NCBI GenBank assembly: GCA_019454875.1
Contig: JACFNL010000026.1
Coordinates: 1 to 39,105, forward strand
DNA length: 39,105 bases
Origin: Candidatus Cloacimonadota bacterium
GTDB lineage: Bacteria; Muiribacteriota; UBA6191
Direction of reading: 5' to 3'
A model generated the notes under the pieces. The model saw only the letters and a list, made by a program, of their open reading frames with translations, was not told where the DNA came from and did not search any database. How positions within the stretch are numbered: position 1 is the stretch's first letter; each line of letters begins with the position of its first letter. The translations under genes were made by a program, and so were the position numbers. Shown in pieces: positions 23,818-32,222 of this stretch.

Positions 23818-24402
23818 TTACTTGTTAGCCTTTTCAAAATAAGCCTTGGAGCCTACAGGATCAGCCTTCATGGTGTCCTTGCCCTCTTCCCAGTTGGCTG
23901 GGCAGACTTCGCCGTGAGTTTCAACAAACTGAAAAGCTTTAAGCACTCTTAATGTTTCATCAACGCTTCGTCCAACGGGCAAATCATTGATGGTGGAGTG
24001 TCGGATTACACCTTTAGGATCGATCAAAAACAACCCTCTAAGGGCCATTCCTGCATCCAGAAGTACACCGTAATCACGGGCAATATTCTTATCCAGATCT
24101 GCGATCAATGGATATTGGCACTCACCCAGACCACCCTGTTTTCTAGGTGTATTCACCCAGGCCAGATGAGTAAACTGTGAATCTACAGATACACCGATTA
24201 CCTGAGCATTCATGGCTTCAAACTCTTTGTGTCTGTCGCTAAAAGCAATAATTTCAGTTGGGCACACAAAAGTAAAATCCAGAGGATAGAAAAACACAAT
24301 TTTCCATTTTCCAGCATAATCTTTTAGTGAAACTGATTTGATTTGTCCATTCACCACAGCTTGCGCTGTGAATTCTGGTGCTAAAGATGTCACCTGGGGC
24401 AT
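23818..24402 (-). CDS. Typical 2-Cys peroxiredoxin (AhpC/Prx1 class)
   Basis: 194 residues. It reduces hydrogen peroxide and organic peroxides using the peroxidatic Cys47 (FVC-P-T-E) and the resolving Cys167 (GEVCPANW). Both a GGLG motif and a C-terminal YF pair are present, the marks of peroxiredoxins sensitive to over-oxidation. ATG 24402 has AAAAGGAG five bases upstream; an in-frame upstream start would add 23 residues without conservation. Cytoplasmic. It has its own promoter (24450-24478) and shares the bidirectional terminator. Its reductant could be the small CxxC protein encoded nearby, but this is only a neighbourhood inference. Confidence 0.95.
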   Translation of the reverse strand: MPQVTSLAPEFTAQAVVNGQIKSVSLKDYAGKWKIVFFYPLDFTFVCPTEIIAFSDRHKEFEAMNAQVIGVSVDSQFTHLAWVNTPRKQGGLGECQYPLIADLDKNIARDYGVLLDAGMALRGLFLIDPKGVIRHSTINDLPVGRSVDETLRVLKAFQFVETHGEVCPANWEEGKDTMKADPVGSKAYFEKANK

Positions 24403-24449
24403 GTTCGCTCCTTTTATGATTGATAAAACTAAACCCTTGTAATGGGAGA

Positions 24450-24478
24450 AATATACTTGTGGATGCGCCAAAACTCAA
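24450..24478 (-). promoter_or_regulatory. Promoter of the peroxiredoxin gene
   Basis: Minus strand TTGAGT (24478-24473), 17 bases, TATATT (24455-24450). The leader would be about 41 bases and include the Shine-Dalgarno. It lies back to back with the kamA -10 at 24487. Confidence 0.65.
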
Positions 24479-24486
24479 GTTTGTAA

Positions 24487-24492
24487 TATAAT
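24487..24492 (+). promoter_or_regulatory. -10 element of the kamA operon
   Basis: A perfect TATAAT (24487-24492) lies 30 bases before the kamA ATG; no clear -35 is visible at normal spacing. The transcript would start near 24499 with a leader of about 24 bases containing GGAAAGGA. Confidence 0.5.
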
Positions 24493-24522
24493 CATGCATT
24501 TTATGAGGAAAGGACAACAGGA

Positions 24523-25680
24523 ATGAGAATAGTCAAGGATAAATATGTGAAAATCGGACGGCATGAATTTCAAGCCGGAAATCGTTCTATATGGAGCAAT
24601 GAACCCGAGGAAATGTGGAACAACTGGATGTGGCAGCAAAGCAATCGAATCAAGACTCTGGCTGCCCTGGAACCAGTCGTGCATGTGTCCGATATGGAAA
24701 GACAGGCTTTTGAAGCTTCTTCAGATATGTTTCATGTGGGTATCACCCCCTACTATGCCGGTCTGATGGATAAAGACGACCCCAACTGTCCCATCCGTCT
24801 GCAATCCGTGCCAACCATGGGAGAATTAAAAATCCTTCCTGATGATCTTGAGGACCCCTTAAATGAGGAAGGTGATATGCCAACACCGGCTATCACGCAC
24901 CGATATCCAGATCGGGTTTTATTTTATGTGACCCATAACTGTCCGGTTTATTGCCGTCACTGTACCAGAAAACGCAAGGTGTCCGACCCTTCTACATCTA
25001 CTATGAACAAGCAGATGGAAGACGCTTTTTTATATATTGAATCACATCCTGAAATCCGTGACATTGTAATATCCGGTGGAGATCCCCTGTCATTGTCTGA
25101 CAAGAAACTGGATCAGATTCTCACACGGCTAAGATCCATTCCCCATATCGAAATTTTTAGACTAGGAACCAGAAATCTGGTGACTCTGCCACAGCGGGTC
25201 ACAGACGATTTTGTGGAGATGTTAAAAAAACATGCCCCTGTATTTGTAAACACCCACTTCAATCACCCCAAAGAATGTACCTGGGAAGCCTATGAAGCCT
25301 GTCGCAAACTGGCTGATGCCGGTTGTGTGATCGGAAATCAGACCGTTTTGCTTAAGGGTGTCAATGATGACCCAATGGTAATGAAGGAGCTTATGCATAA
25401 ACTTCTAGCCATGAGAGTCAGACCCTATTACATCTACCAGTGTGATCTTTCTCAGGGAATTTCGCATTTCCGTACCCCCGTGTCCACGGGTATCAATATT
25501 ATTGAGCACCTGCGCGGTCATACCTCAGGACTAGCCAATCCAACCTTTGTAGTCGATGCTCCCGGTGGTGGCGGTAAAATTCCTCTGCTTCCCGAGTATG
25601 TGGTTAAACATGAGGGCCGGACATGGACCCTAAGAAACTACAAAGGTCAGGAATATACTTATGTAGAGCCTGAGCTTTAG
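24523..25680 (+). CDS. kamA: Lysine 2,3-aminomutase (radical SAM/PLP)
   Basis: 385 residues. Converts L-lysine to L-beta-lysine with SAM, a 4Fe-4S cluster and PLP. C140-x3-C144-x2-C147 binds the cluster and SAM, I-S-G-G-D-P-L is the GGD motif, and the PLP lysine is K352 in PGGGGK. The lysine-recognition acids D in QCDLS and D345 in VVDAPGGGGK correspond to those of the clostridial enzyme; this argues for a lysine mutase rather than the EF-P enzyme EpmB. Beta-lysine may enter fermentation or become an osmolyte; no partner gene for either (ablB, kamDE) is visible here. Likely an operon with mqnB (13-base gap) and mqnD. Confidence 0.93.
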   Translation: MRIVKDKYVKIGRHEFQAGNRSIWSNEPEEMWNNWMWQQSNRIKTLAALEPVVHVSDMERQAFEASSDMFHVGITPYYAGLMDKDDPNCPIRLQSVPTMGELKILPDDLEDPLNEEGDMPTPAITHRYPDRVLFYVTHNCPVYCRHCTRKRKVSDPSTSTMNKQMEDAFLYIESHPEIRDIVISGGDPLSLSDKKLDQILTRLRSIPHIEIFRLGTRNLVTLPQRVTDDFVEMLKKHAPVFVNTHFNHPKECTWEAYEACRKLADAGCVIGNQTVLLKGVNDDPMVMKELMHKLLAMRVRPYYIYQCDLSQGISHFRTPVSTGINIIEHLRGHTSGLANPTFVVDAPGGGGKIPLLPEYVVKHEGRTWTLRNYKGQEYTYVEPEL

Positions 25681-25693
25681 ACTGTCACAAGTT

Positions 25694-26371
25694 ATGATTG
25701 GCAAAACTCTGATTCTGGTACCTAGCTTGATGGAGCTTGAGGCTGTACTGGCCAAAATGACCATTCAAATGAAGGTAAAAAAAGGCCCATATACTGTATA
25801 TATGTGCACCGGACAAAGAAATTATCTGGTACTTGGTACCGGAATCGGGGTTGCCTCCTCAGCAATTGCCACAGGGATTGCCCTAAGCTCCTACTCAGTC
25901 TCGGATATCCTGGTTTTGGGTATCGGTGGTGTAATGGGACCCTGGGCCCCTGCTGAGGTCTTTGAGGCAGAATCAGATACCTATCTGCGCCTCGGAAGTA
26001 TTTCTGATGGTGTGTACTCCCCGCTCACCAAAAGACTAGGTCTTGAGCCAGCGGGCTATCCTGAGGTTATCTCCTCCAGATTTGTTTTTGATGCCTGTCC
26101 CTTTTTTCCAGATTTAAACAGAAATATAGTGGCCTTTGGTACAGCAGATCAGATCAGCAGTTCTGAAGATCTGCCTTTTCTTGAGAAAAATTATCCAGAT
26201 CTTAAGGTTGAAAATATGGAAGGTGCTGCCATTGCCCATGCCGCATGTCTTTTTAACATCCCTATTTATCAGATCAGGGTAGCTTCCAATTCTGTGGGTA
26301 ATCGCGATTTTAGGCAATGGCAGATTTCCGAAGCAATGCAACAGCTTACAACCATCGGCAGTATGTTATGA
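25694..26371 (+). CDS. mqnB: Futalosine hydrolase (menaquinone synthesis)
   Basis: 225 residues. A nucleoside phosphorylase-fold hydrolase that removes adenine from (aminodeoxy)futalosine in the alternative menaquinone pathway. LVLGTGIGVASSAIATGIAL and ILVLGIGGV give the ribose/base pocket, and N-M-E-G-A-A-I-A-H is the catalytic M-E-G motif with Q-I-R-x-x-S-N-x-V-G-N-R-D after it, as in MqnB. The Shine-Dalgarno is weak (ACAAG). It overlaps mqnD by four bases, which makes the MqnB assignment stronger than a generic nucleosidase. Confidence 0.9.
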   Translation: MIGKTLILVPSLMELEAVLAKMTIQMKVKKGPYTVYMCTGQRNYLVLGTGIGVASSAIATGIALSSYSVSDILVLGIGGVMGPWAPAEVFEAESDTYLRLGSISDGVYSPLTKRLGLEPAGYPEVISSRFVFDACPFFPDLNRNIVAFGTADQISSSEDLPFLEKNYPDLKVENMEGAAIAHAACLFNIPIYQIRVASNSVGNRDFRQWQISEAMQQLTTIGSML

Positions 26372-27171
26372 ACCCACTTTATCAAAGCGCAATCTCCCCC
26401 TGTCCCAACGATATTTTTATATTCAGTGGGATCCTGAGTGGCCAGTGCCAATGGCCTGATGAACTCAAAAATTTCACCTTTTTAGATATTCAGGAACTGA
26501 ATTCAAAGGCCATGCTTCAAAAGGCAGGACTCATCAAGGTTTCTTTTGCGGCAATGAGTAAACTTTCTGAACATTACACAATGCTGGAATCTGGGGCCGC
26601 TATGGGTTTTGGTTGTGGTCCTCTGGTTTTATCCAGAAAAAATGAGCCAATACAGGCGGGCATGCGAATCGGGATTCCGGGCTGGCAAACCACAGCATGG
26701 CTTTTGTTTCGCCGCTACTTTTCTCATATTATTGATTCTCAAAACAAGGATCAGATAAAACAGATTGTCTTTCACGATTTGGAAAATGCTCTTTTGAATC
26801 ATGAGATCGATCTGGCTCTGATCATTCATGAAACCCGGTTTTCCTACGATCAGAATCAGCTTACAAAAGTATCTGATCTGGGCGAGCTTTGGGAAAAGGA
26901 CACTTCCCTTCCCATTCCACTTGGTGGTATCTGTCTGCACCACTCCCTATCGCATTTAAAATCACAGGTGGAAGAGGGTATTTTGCAATCCCTTGATTTT
27001 GCACAAGCCAACCAGGACAAAGCCATTGCCCTTTGTCGGGAGTATGCCCAGGACATGGATCCTGAGGTGATTCGCTCTCATATCAACCTTTATGTAAATT
27101 CATTCTCTTATCAAATCGGTGAGAACGGTCACAGGGCTCTGGCTCTGTTGAGAGACGGGATTAATTCCTAA
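26368..27171 (+). CDS. mqnD: 1,4-dihydroxy-6-naphthoate synthase (menaquinone synthesis)
   Basis: 267 residues. Converts cyclic dehypoxanthinyl futalosine to 1,4-dihydroxy-6-naphthoate; periplasmic-binding-protein fold, but cytoplasmic. The family signature S-P-C-P-N-D near residue 9 and VSFAAMSKL and LIIHE segments are present. ATG 26368 forms ATGA with the mqnB stop; an earlier frame start at 26317 is internal to mqnB. The 3' end overlaps the opposing SUMF1 gene by 72 bases. The rest of the pathway (mqnA, C, E) is not in this window. Confidence 0.94.
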   Translation: MNPLYQSAISPCPNDIFIFSGILSGQCQWPDELKNFTFLDIQELNSKAMLQKAGLIKVSFAAMSKLSEHYTMLESGAAMGFGCGPLVLSRKNEPIQAGMRIGIPGWQTTAWLLFRRYFSHIIDSQNKDQIKQIVFHDLENALLNHEIDLALIIHETRFSYDQNQLTKVSDLGELWEKDTSLPIPLGGICLHHSLSHLKSQVEEGILQSLDFAQANQDKAIALCREYAQDMDPEVIRSHINLYVNSFSYQIGENGHRALALLRDGINS

Positions 27172-28689
27172 CATTTTTTTCTCAAATTCCAAAGACTGGT
27201 GATCTATCTGAAATACATTTTCTCCAGCTTCAATCAACTCGTCCATCTTCTCAAAATAAGCCGATCCAAAATAATTGTCTTTAAGATTCACAGAAAATGG
27301 AAGCTTTGCAGGTAAATCGATGACACAACGAAAACCCTGACGGGAATAAACCAGTGCCCCGCGAATATGATGTGAGTCACTCTCTGTTTCTTCAATCATG
27401 GGTCCGATGGTGGCAGCTAAAATACCAGATGCATAACTCCCTGTTGCCAGACTCGCCGGAATCTCACTCATCGGGGCATGTACCAGCCACTCCATACCAG
27501 TGTCACTAAGACGATTCATACCAGTCACAGAACGCTGCTCCCCGTAAACCAAAGGTTCAGACTCTGGATTCTGATGATGCCAGGCACGGATCCATTCCCA
27601 GGCATTGGGCAGACGGGCTCCCCTATGGCTGCAATAGGCCCTGGCATCCTCATAAAACACCTTTGCGGTCGAATCCATGGACTCATGCAATCGTTTTGCC
27701 ACCCGAACCAATGGTAAACCTGGTATGTAGCCCTGATTTACAAAACTCTGAAACTCCCTGAATGTCACCGGATTTGTGTCTATGCTGAATGCCTGGGTCA
27801 GTTTTAATTCTGACCTAACCATCAATGCCCCTTCCGGCAACTCAAGCAGATTATCAGTCAATAATAGAGAAGAGCTCTGGGAGCGTCTAAGATTTAGTTC
27901 TTCTCTTAACACCAGCTTTAGAAACTTTAACTTTCTCTCCTCATCAATACGCATCTGATCTTCGATCATTCTTGAGGTCGTGGCCTTTTTTTCCTCAAGT
28001 AACTGTATTTGTTCAGTTTCGCTGATTACCGTGGGCCGTCTGGCTGGCCGGGCACAACGAAACCCCACAGTTGGCAGGCTGTTTTCCGTGGGACTTAACA
28101 GAATGTATGCTCCAACCTCTACCTGATGAAGCTCCGAGGCATAACTCCCTCCAGAAACCCTGCGCATTCTCCCATCCTGCTCTGAATCCATAAGCCATTC
28201 AGCCACATTGCCTGACAGATTGTAAAAACCGTCTGCACTGATTAAATCACGGTAGGAATTTACCTCGGATGGCCCGTCAGGGGCATTTAAACCAATCCGA
28301 AATGGGGCCGTTTTTGGCAGTTCATCCCCAAAGGCAAAACGACGATCCCATTCACCAAAAGATGCGATTACAAATTCGCGATAGGTCGGTAATCTTTTGC
28401 CTAGCTGATTACAATAGTTTTGCGCGTCAAACCAGTCAATGCCAGTTACTGGAAAATTACCCCCACTCCCCATATCCCTGGGCAAAAACCAGGACGGTTT
28501 CAGATTGCTGGTTTGGGCCAGAGAATGATACTGGGCATGAGACACCTCATACCGATCCATAAAAAATGCGTCCTGAACCAGATCCTGACCCCTAAATCGT
28601 ATTTTACGATCAGAAATCAGAATTTCTTCTGTTTCGGCGTGATATGGCCGCACAAAAGCAAAGAAGAGGAAAAAAAGCAGTGCTTGCAT
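27100..28689 (-). CDS. Exported protein with two SUMF1/FGE-type domains
   Basis: 529 residues. Signal peptide (LLFFLFFAFV, cleavage near YHA-ET), then a formylglycine-generating-enzyme-like domain (about 32-215): F-F-M-D-R-Y-E-V-S-H-A-Q-Y, PVTGIDWFDAQNYCNQLGKRLPT-x-REFV, GNVAEW, RVSGGSY and G-F-R-C-A. A charged coiled-coil linker (about 225-285) leads to a second, more divergent copy (about 290-475): T-N-P-V-T-F-R-E-F, FYEDARAYCSHRGARLPNAWEWIRAW, QGFRCV. Such domains are C-type-lectin-like and most are not true FGEs; the copper-binding cysteine pair is not evident, so a binding or scaffolding role is likely. The last 24 codons overlap mqnD. Confidence 0.8.
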   Translation of the reverse strand: MQALLFFLFFAFVRPYHAETEEILISDRKIRFRGQDLVQDAFFMDRYEVSHAQYHSLAQTSNLKPSWFLPRDMGSGGNFPVTGIDWFDAQNYCNQLGKRLPTYREFVIASFGEWDRRFAFGDELPKTAPFRIGLNAPDGPSEVNSYRDLISADGFYNLSGNVAEWLMDSEQDGRMRRVSGGSYASELHQVEVGAYILLSPTENSLPTVGFRCARPARRPTVISETEQIQLLEEKKATTSRMIEDQMRIDEERKLKFLKLVLREELNLRRSQSSSLLLTDNLLELPEGALMVRSELKLTQAFSIDTNPVTFREFQSFVNQGYIPGLPLVRVAKRLHESMDSTAKVFYEDARAYCSHRGARLPNAWEWIRAWHHQNPESEPLVYGEQRSVTGMNRLSDTGMEWLVHAPMSEIPASLATGSYASGILAATIGPMIEETESDSHHIRGALVYSRQGFRCVIDLPAKLPFSVNLKDNYFGSAYFEKMDELIEAGENVFQIDHQSLEFEKKMLGINPVSQQSQSPVTVLTDLIRE

Positions 28690-28711
28690 GATATGAGTTT
28701 AAAGGATGATG

Positions 28712-28741
28712 TTGGCAATTTCCAATCTAATCAGCTATTCT
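28712..28741 (+). promoter_or_regulatory. Promoter giving a leaderless rlmI message
   Basis: TTGGCA (28712-28717), 18 bases, TATTCT (28736-28741), then seven bases (GCCCCGC) and ATG 28749. No Shine-Dalgarno. The TTGGCA -35 matches consensus at five of six positions. Confidence 0.6.
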
Positions 28742-28748
28742 GCCCCGC

Positions 28749-29951
28749 ATGCGCACAGAACATTTTCGTAGGTATCAGTTAAACAAACAAACTTCGGCTA
28801 CAGTGGCAAAACGGCATCCCTGGATTTACAGTGGACAAATGTCAACAGCTGTAGAAACCTTTCAGGATTCTGAAATGTTAAGACTTGTGGATACAGATAA
28901 CAAAACCGTTGGTTTTGGAATCTATTGCAAGGATGACAGGATTGCCATTCGTGTATTTCATTTCGGGGAACAGATCCGTAACCGCTTTTTCTTCAAACGC
29001 CTGCGTGAAGTAGTAGAAAAACGCCTTGAGCTCATGCCACAAACAGACGCTATCAGGCTTGTAAATGGTGAAATTGACGGATTTCCTGGGGTTACTGTAG
29101 ACCGCTACGGCTCTACAGCCGTAGTCCTTTATTATGCCACCGGATTGTATCCACTGGCCAGAATGGTTTCCATGCTTCTACCCCATGCCGCTGAAATGGC
29201 GCAAATCTCAAATATCCTGGTTCGTCCGGCCACCAAAACCGGACAGTTTATCGAGATTCCACCAAGAATTACCCGAGGTTCTGTTGAGAAGGAACTTATC
29301 ATCGAAGAATTTGGCCTGAAATATTCTGTGGATGTACGGGGTGGACAAAAAGGTGGCTTTTTTCTGGATCTTCGGGGAGCCCGTAGGTATCTTTCCGGCC
29401 TGAATTTAAGCGGGATGCGAGTATTAAACCTCTTTGCCTACACGGGAGCATTTTCACTGATTGCCGTGAAACAGGGGGCAAAGGAAGTTTATTCTGTGGA
29501 GCAGTCACAATTAGCCTGCAAAACATTTATGCGCAATATTGCCCTCAATGGACAGGATTTGGAAAAACATAAACTGATTCAGGCAGATGTGTTTGACTGG
29601 ATTGAAACTCTGCCTGCCCAGGAAAAATTTGATCTCATCTTGATTGATCCCCCCAGCCTTGCAACCAAGGACAGTCAGATACCCACGGCTCTTAATAAAA
29701 TGGAGTCTTTACATCTGTCTGCCTTAAAACATTTAAATGCAGACTCCCAGTGGATTTCCTGCTCCTGCACCCGCCGCCTCGAAAGAGAGCCTCTTTTACA
29801 GAGCATAGGTAAGGCTTCCAAAACCTGCTTTGGCAAGGGTAGAACCAAAATAGTTGAGGAAATACCAGTGGAACCGGACCACGGTCTAGCCCCGAAGGGT
29901 TTTACTGAAGGCAATTATTTACAGGTGTTTGTGTTCACTAATGCGGGCTAG
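28749..29951 (+). CDS. rlmI: 23S rRNA (cytosine-5) methyltransferase, RlmI family
   Basis: 400 residues, the usual length. A PUA-like N-terminal domain (about 1-80; RHPWIYSG) is followed by a small beta domain (DGFPGVTVDRYG) and a Rossmann SAM domain: LNLFAYTGAFSLIAVKQGA (motif I), VEQS, D-P-P-S-L (motif IV) and S-C-S-C-T where RlmI-type m5C enzymes keep a cysteine. E. coli RlmI methylates C1962 of 23S rRNA; the target here is inferred from the family. Transcribed from a leaderless promoter. Convergent with the RNase Z-like gene with only three bases between stops. Confidence 0.88.
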   Translation: MRTEHFRRYQLNKQTSATVAKRHPWIYSGQMSTAVETFQDSEMLRLVDTDNKTVGFGIYCKDDRIAIRVFHFGEQIRNRFFFKRLREVVEKRLELMPQTDAIRLVNGEIDGFPGVTVDRYGSTAVVLYYATGLYPLARMVSMLLPHAAEMAQISNILVRPATKTGQFIEIPPRITRGSVEKELIIEEFGLKYSVDVRGGQKGGFFLDLRGARRYLSGLNLSGMRVLNLFAYTGAFSLIAVKQGAKEVYSVEQSQLACKTFMRNIALNGQDLEKHKLIQADVFDWIETLPAQEKFDLILIDPPSLATKDSQIPTALNKMESLHLSALKHLNADSQWISCSCTRRLEREPLLQSIGKASKTCFGKGRTKIVEEIPVEPDHGLAPKGFTEGNYLQVFVFTNAG

Positions 29952-29954
29952 CAA

Positions 29955-30968
29955 TTATACTTCGTCCAGCTCAGAGTCAGACTGAACCTCAAAATAACGA
30001 GATACTGGGGTACGCAAAAATTGAGGCTCACGGCCCTCAAATGCAGCCATACCCTCCTCTATTACATCGGCCACCTCGCCTAGATAACGACGGGAATGAT
30101 GCACCAGATTCAGTTTTTTGACTCCAGCTTCACGAGCCAGACATCCTGAGAGATATGAGGTGCTGTGGTGATGCCTTATGGCATAGTCCAGATCCACCTG
30201 GCGAAAAAATGACTCAATAAACAACTCATCCAGATTCTTAAAAAACGATACCAGCAATTTGTGGTTTTGCCCCCCACCAAGGTGATCCATGGCAAAACCC
30301 AGTGAATATCCAGGCTGTTCCCTAAGCGTGCAAAACAGATCTCCAGCCATCACAGTGCCTGAAGGTGTCTCAATAGCCCTCGATTTATCATGGGCAAGAT
30401 AGGCTTCTTTCAGACGGGCAACCCAGGGACCGGGAGCATAGGGAAGCTCGTGAATTTTCACGGTGTTTTTCTCTGCCATTCTGTAGGCAATGGATGGAAT
30501 CTTGTGATCCAGTATGCAGAAGCTGACTGTAATCTGTTCATTTTCAAACACAAAGGAGCATTTCTGGGTAGATATCAGAGTCTTTTTCCAGAGTGGAGGA
30601 CTTAAGCGATATACTTCGATGGTATCGGAATCCAGAATTTCCCTGACCTCAAAATAGGACCGCCTTTTGCCAATCAGATTCCATGTATAGGAATTGAGCC
30701 TGCTCTCTACATTTGTTGAAATTCCTGGCGGCCCACAAATTATCACCGGTTCTCTTGAGCCAGCACGGTTTCGGATTACAAAATCAAAATTGGCAAAGTG
30801 ATCAATATGTGTGTGGGTCACAAACAAAGCTTTGAGCTTCATCACATCCCCAACCGTGAGCATGGAAGCCATACCACAGTCAAACATATAGGAATAGCCG
30901 TGGTTATCAGGACAGGCCAGCACGCAGATGTCCTCATTGACCCTGCTTTTGACAGTTGCAGCAATCAT
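29955..30968 (-). CDS. Metallo-beta-lactamase fold protein, ribonuclease Z-like
   Basis: 337 residues. T-H-T-H-I-D-H is the zinc-binding H-x-H-x-D-H, MFDCG precedes it, and ILDHKIPSIAYR, M-A-G-D-L and a late H-H-H-S-T give the remaining ligands in the RNase Z/ELAC-like order. It may process RNA 3' ends or hydrolyse another phosphodiester. ATG 30968 shares its A with the stop of the upstream beta-barrel gene (TAATG), with no Shine-Dalgarno of its own, so translation depends on coupling. The residues upstream in frame (to 31049) belong to that gene's coding region. Confidence 0.8.
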   Translation of the reverse strand: MIAATVKSRVNEDICVLACPDNHGYSYMFDCGMASMLTVGDVMKLKALFVTHTHIDHFANFDFVIRNRAGSREPVIICGPPGISTNVESRLNSYTWNLIGKRRSYFEVREILDSDTIEVYRLSPPLWKKTLISTQKCSFVFENEQITVSFCILDHKIPSIAYRMAEKNTVKIHELPYAPGPWVARLKEAYLAHDKSRAIETPSGTVMAGDLFCTLREQPGYSLGFAMDHLGGGQNHKLLVSFFKNLDELFIESFFRQVDLDYAIRHHHSTSYLSGCLAREAGVKKLNLVHHSRRYLGEVADVIEEGMAAFEGREPQFLRTPVSRYFEVQSDSELDEV

Positions 30969-32143
30969 TAAAATGTAAAATTCAAGCCGGCTTCGGCAAC
31001 ATAATCCCGGGAATCTTCGGTCAACCCACGAGATACATTCCAATACCATTTCCGGTATTTATTTAAAGTATAAATTCTACCGTAGGTGGCCTGTATATCC
31101 TCGATGCGACTATTATAGTCCTTGCCCAAAGGTGGTACAGGAGCTGGTCCTGTGGCTTCTTTGTTATCATTGGGTTCGCCAAACAGAGAGGTGATTCCGT
31201 ATCTTTGTGTGACTTTAGCATTCAACTTATGCTCATAAAACCAGTCCAGCTTAATGCGATCTCCCTGATCTGTCTTAATAAACTTCCCATCAGAAGACAA
31301 GGACTCAAACAGATCTTTCTGCTGGTACTCAAAATGCAGAATCTGTTTTAGATTGGCATTGCGCATAACCTCGGAACGCAAAAGCAGGGTATATTCAATC
31401 TTGCTTGGTAATCTGGACTCAATGGGCAAGCCGGCCTGTGCTCTGGAACTAAATGTCTCTGCTGTATAGTTAGCCGTGATTCCGTACTGGTACTGATGGC
31501 TCTTACCCTTCTTTAAGGTGTTTTTAAAGCCAAGGCGGATACTGTCACCTGGATCCTTTTTGGATAACTGCTCTTCCAGGGTCGAATAGGCTCCATGCAC
31601 TGTATAACCCAGGACATACTCAACATTTCGGTTGGGGTTGTAAATCTGGTTCAGATTCAAATCAAATCCAAAATTAAACCCAGCCCCCAAAGGTGCCTTG
31701 TCAAGACCCTGGCCGGTTTCGTTCATGGCCTGATAAACAGCATCTTCCCCTGCTGACAACTGCTCCTTGCCGATGGGAAGACCAACCTTAAACACCCATT
31801 TCACGCCGTAGAGCCCAGGTTTTGCTTTACGGGTTTCCATAGTGTGACTGATGGTTGCATCCTTGATCCCTGCCAGCGTATTAACTCTGCCATTTGCTGA
31901 ATCCAGTCTCGCATAGGAATATGGCAACTGAATGGACAGGTTGTTTTTTTTGTTCAGCTGATACTTGTAGGTGTTTTCAAGAGAAAATCGGTTGATCTCC
32001 CTATATACATTGTCCCGCCCTAAATAAGACTTGTTCTCATAGGAAAACTTGAATTCACGGGAACTCTTGTCTTTTTCAAGTGCAAAAACAGGCTGTGCCA
32101 CCTGGCCAAATAATAAAGCTATTAAAAAATATTTCGTATTCAA
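30968..32143 (-). CDS. Outer-membrane beta-barrel protein
   Basis: 391 residues. Start TTG 32143 gives a clean signal peptide (NTKYFLIALLFGQVAQPVFA-LE) with GGGAGA five bases upstream; the farther start at 32215 puts 24 non-signal residues in front. Alternating strands rich in Tyr, Asn and Lys follow (EFKFSYENKSYLG, VEYVLGYTVHG, QYQYGITANYTA), and the last residues are A-G-L-N-F-T-F, a typical C-terminal signal for BAM. Function unknown. It is coupled to the RNase Z-like gene downstream. Confidence 0.78.
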   Translation of the reverse strand: MNTKYFLIALLFGQVAQPVFALEKDKSSREFKFSYENKSYLGRDNVYREINRFSLENTYKYQLNKKNNLSIQLPYSYARLDSANGRVNTLAGIKDATISHTMETRKAKPGLYGVKWVFKVGLPIGKEQLSAGEDAVYQAMNETGQGLDKAPLGAGFNFGFDLNLNQIYNPNRNVEYVLGYTVHGAYSTLEEQLSKKDPGDSIRLGFKNTLKKGKSHQYQYGITANYTAETFSSRAQAGLPIESRLPSKIEYTLLLRSEVMRNANLKQILHFEYQQKDLFESLSSDGKFIKTDQGDRIKLDWFYEHKLNAKVTQRYGITSLFGEPNDNKEATGPAPVPPLGKDYNSRIEDIQATYGRIYTLNKYRKWYWNVSRGLTEDSRDYVAEAGLNFTF

Positions 32144-32222
32144 CTCCGTCTCCCAGAGACAACTGCAATCAGGATCTAACCGAGGATTATACTTAAAGGA
32201 CGGCAATGAATCCACCTGTTAT

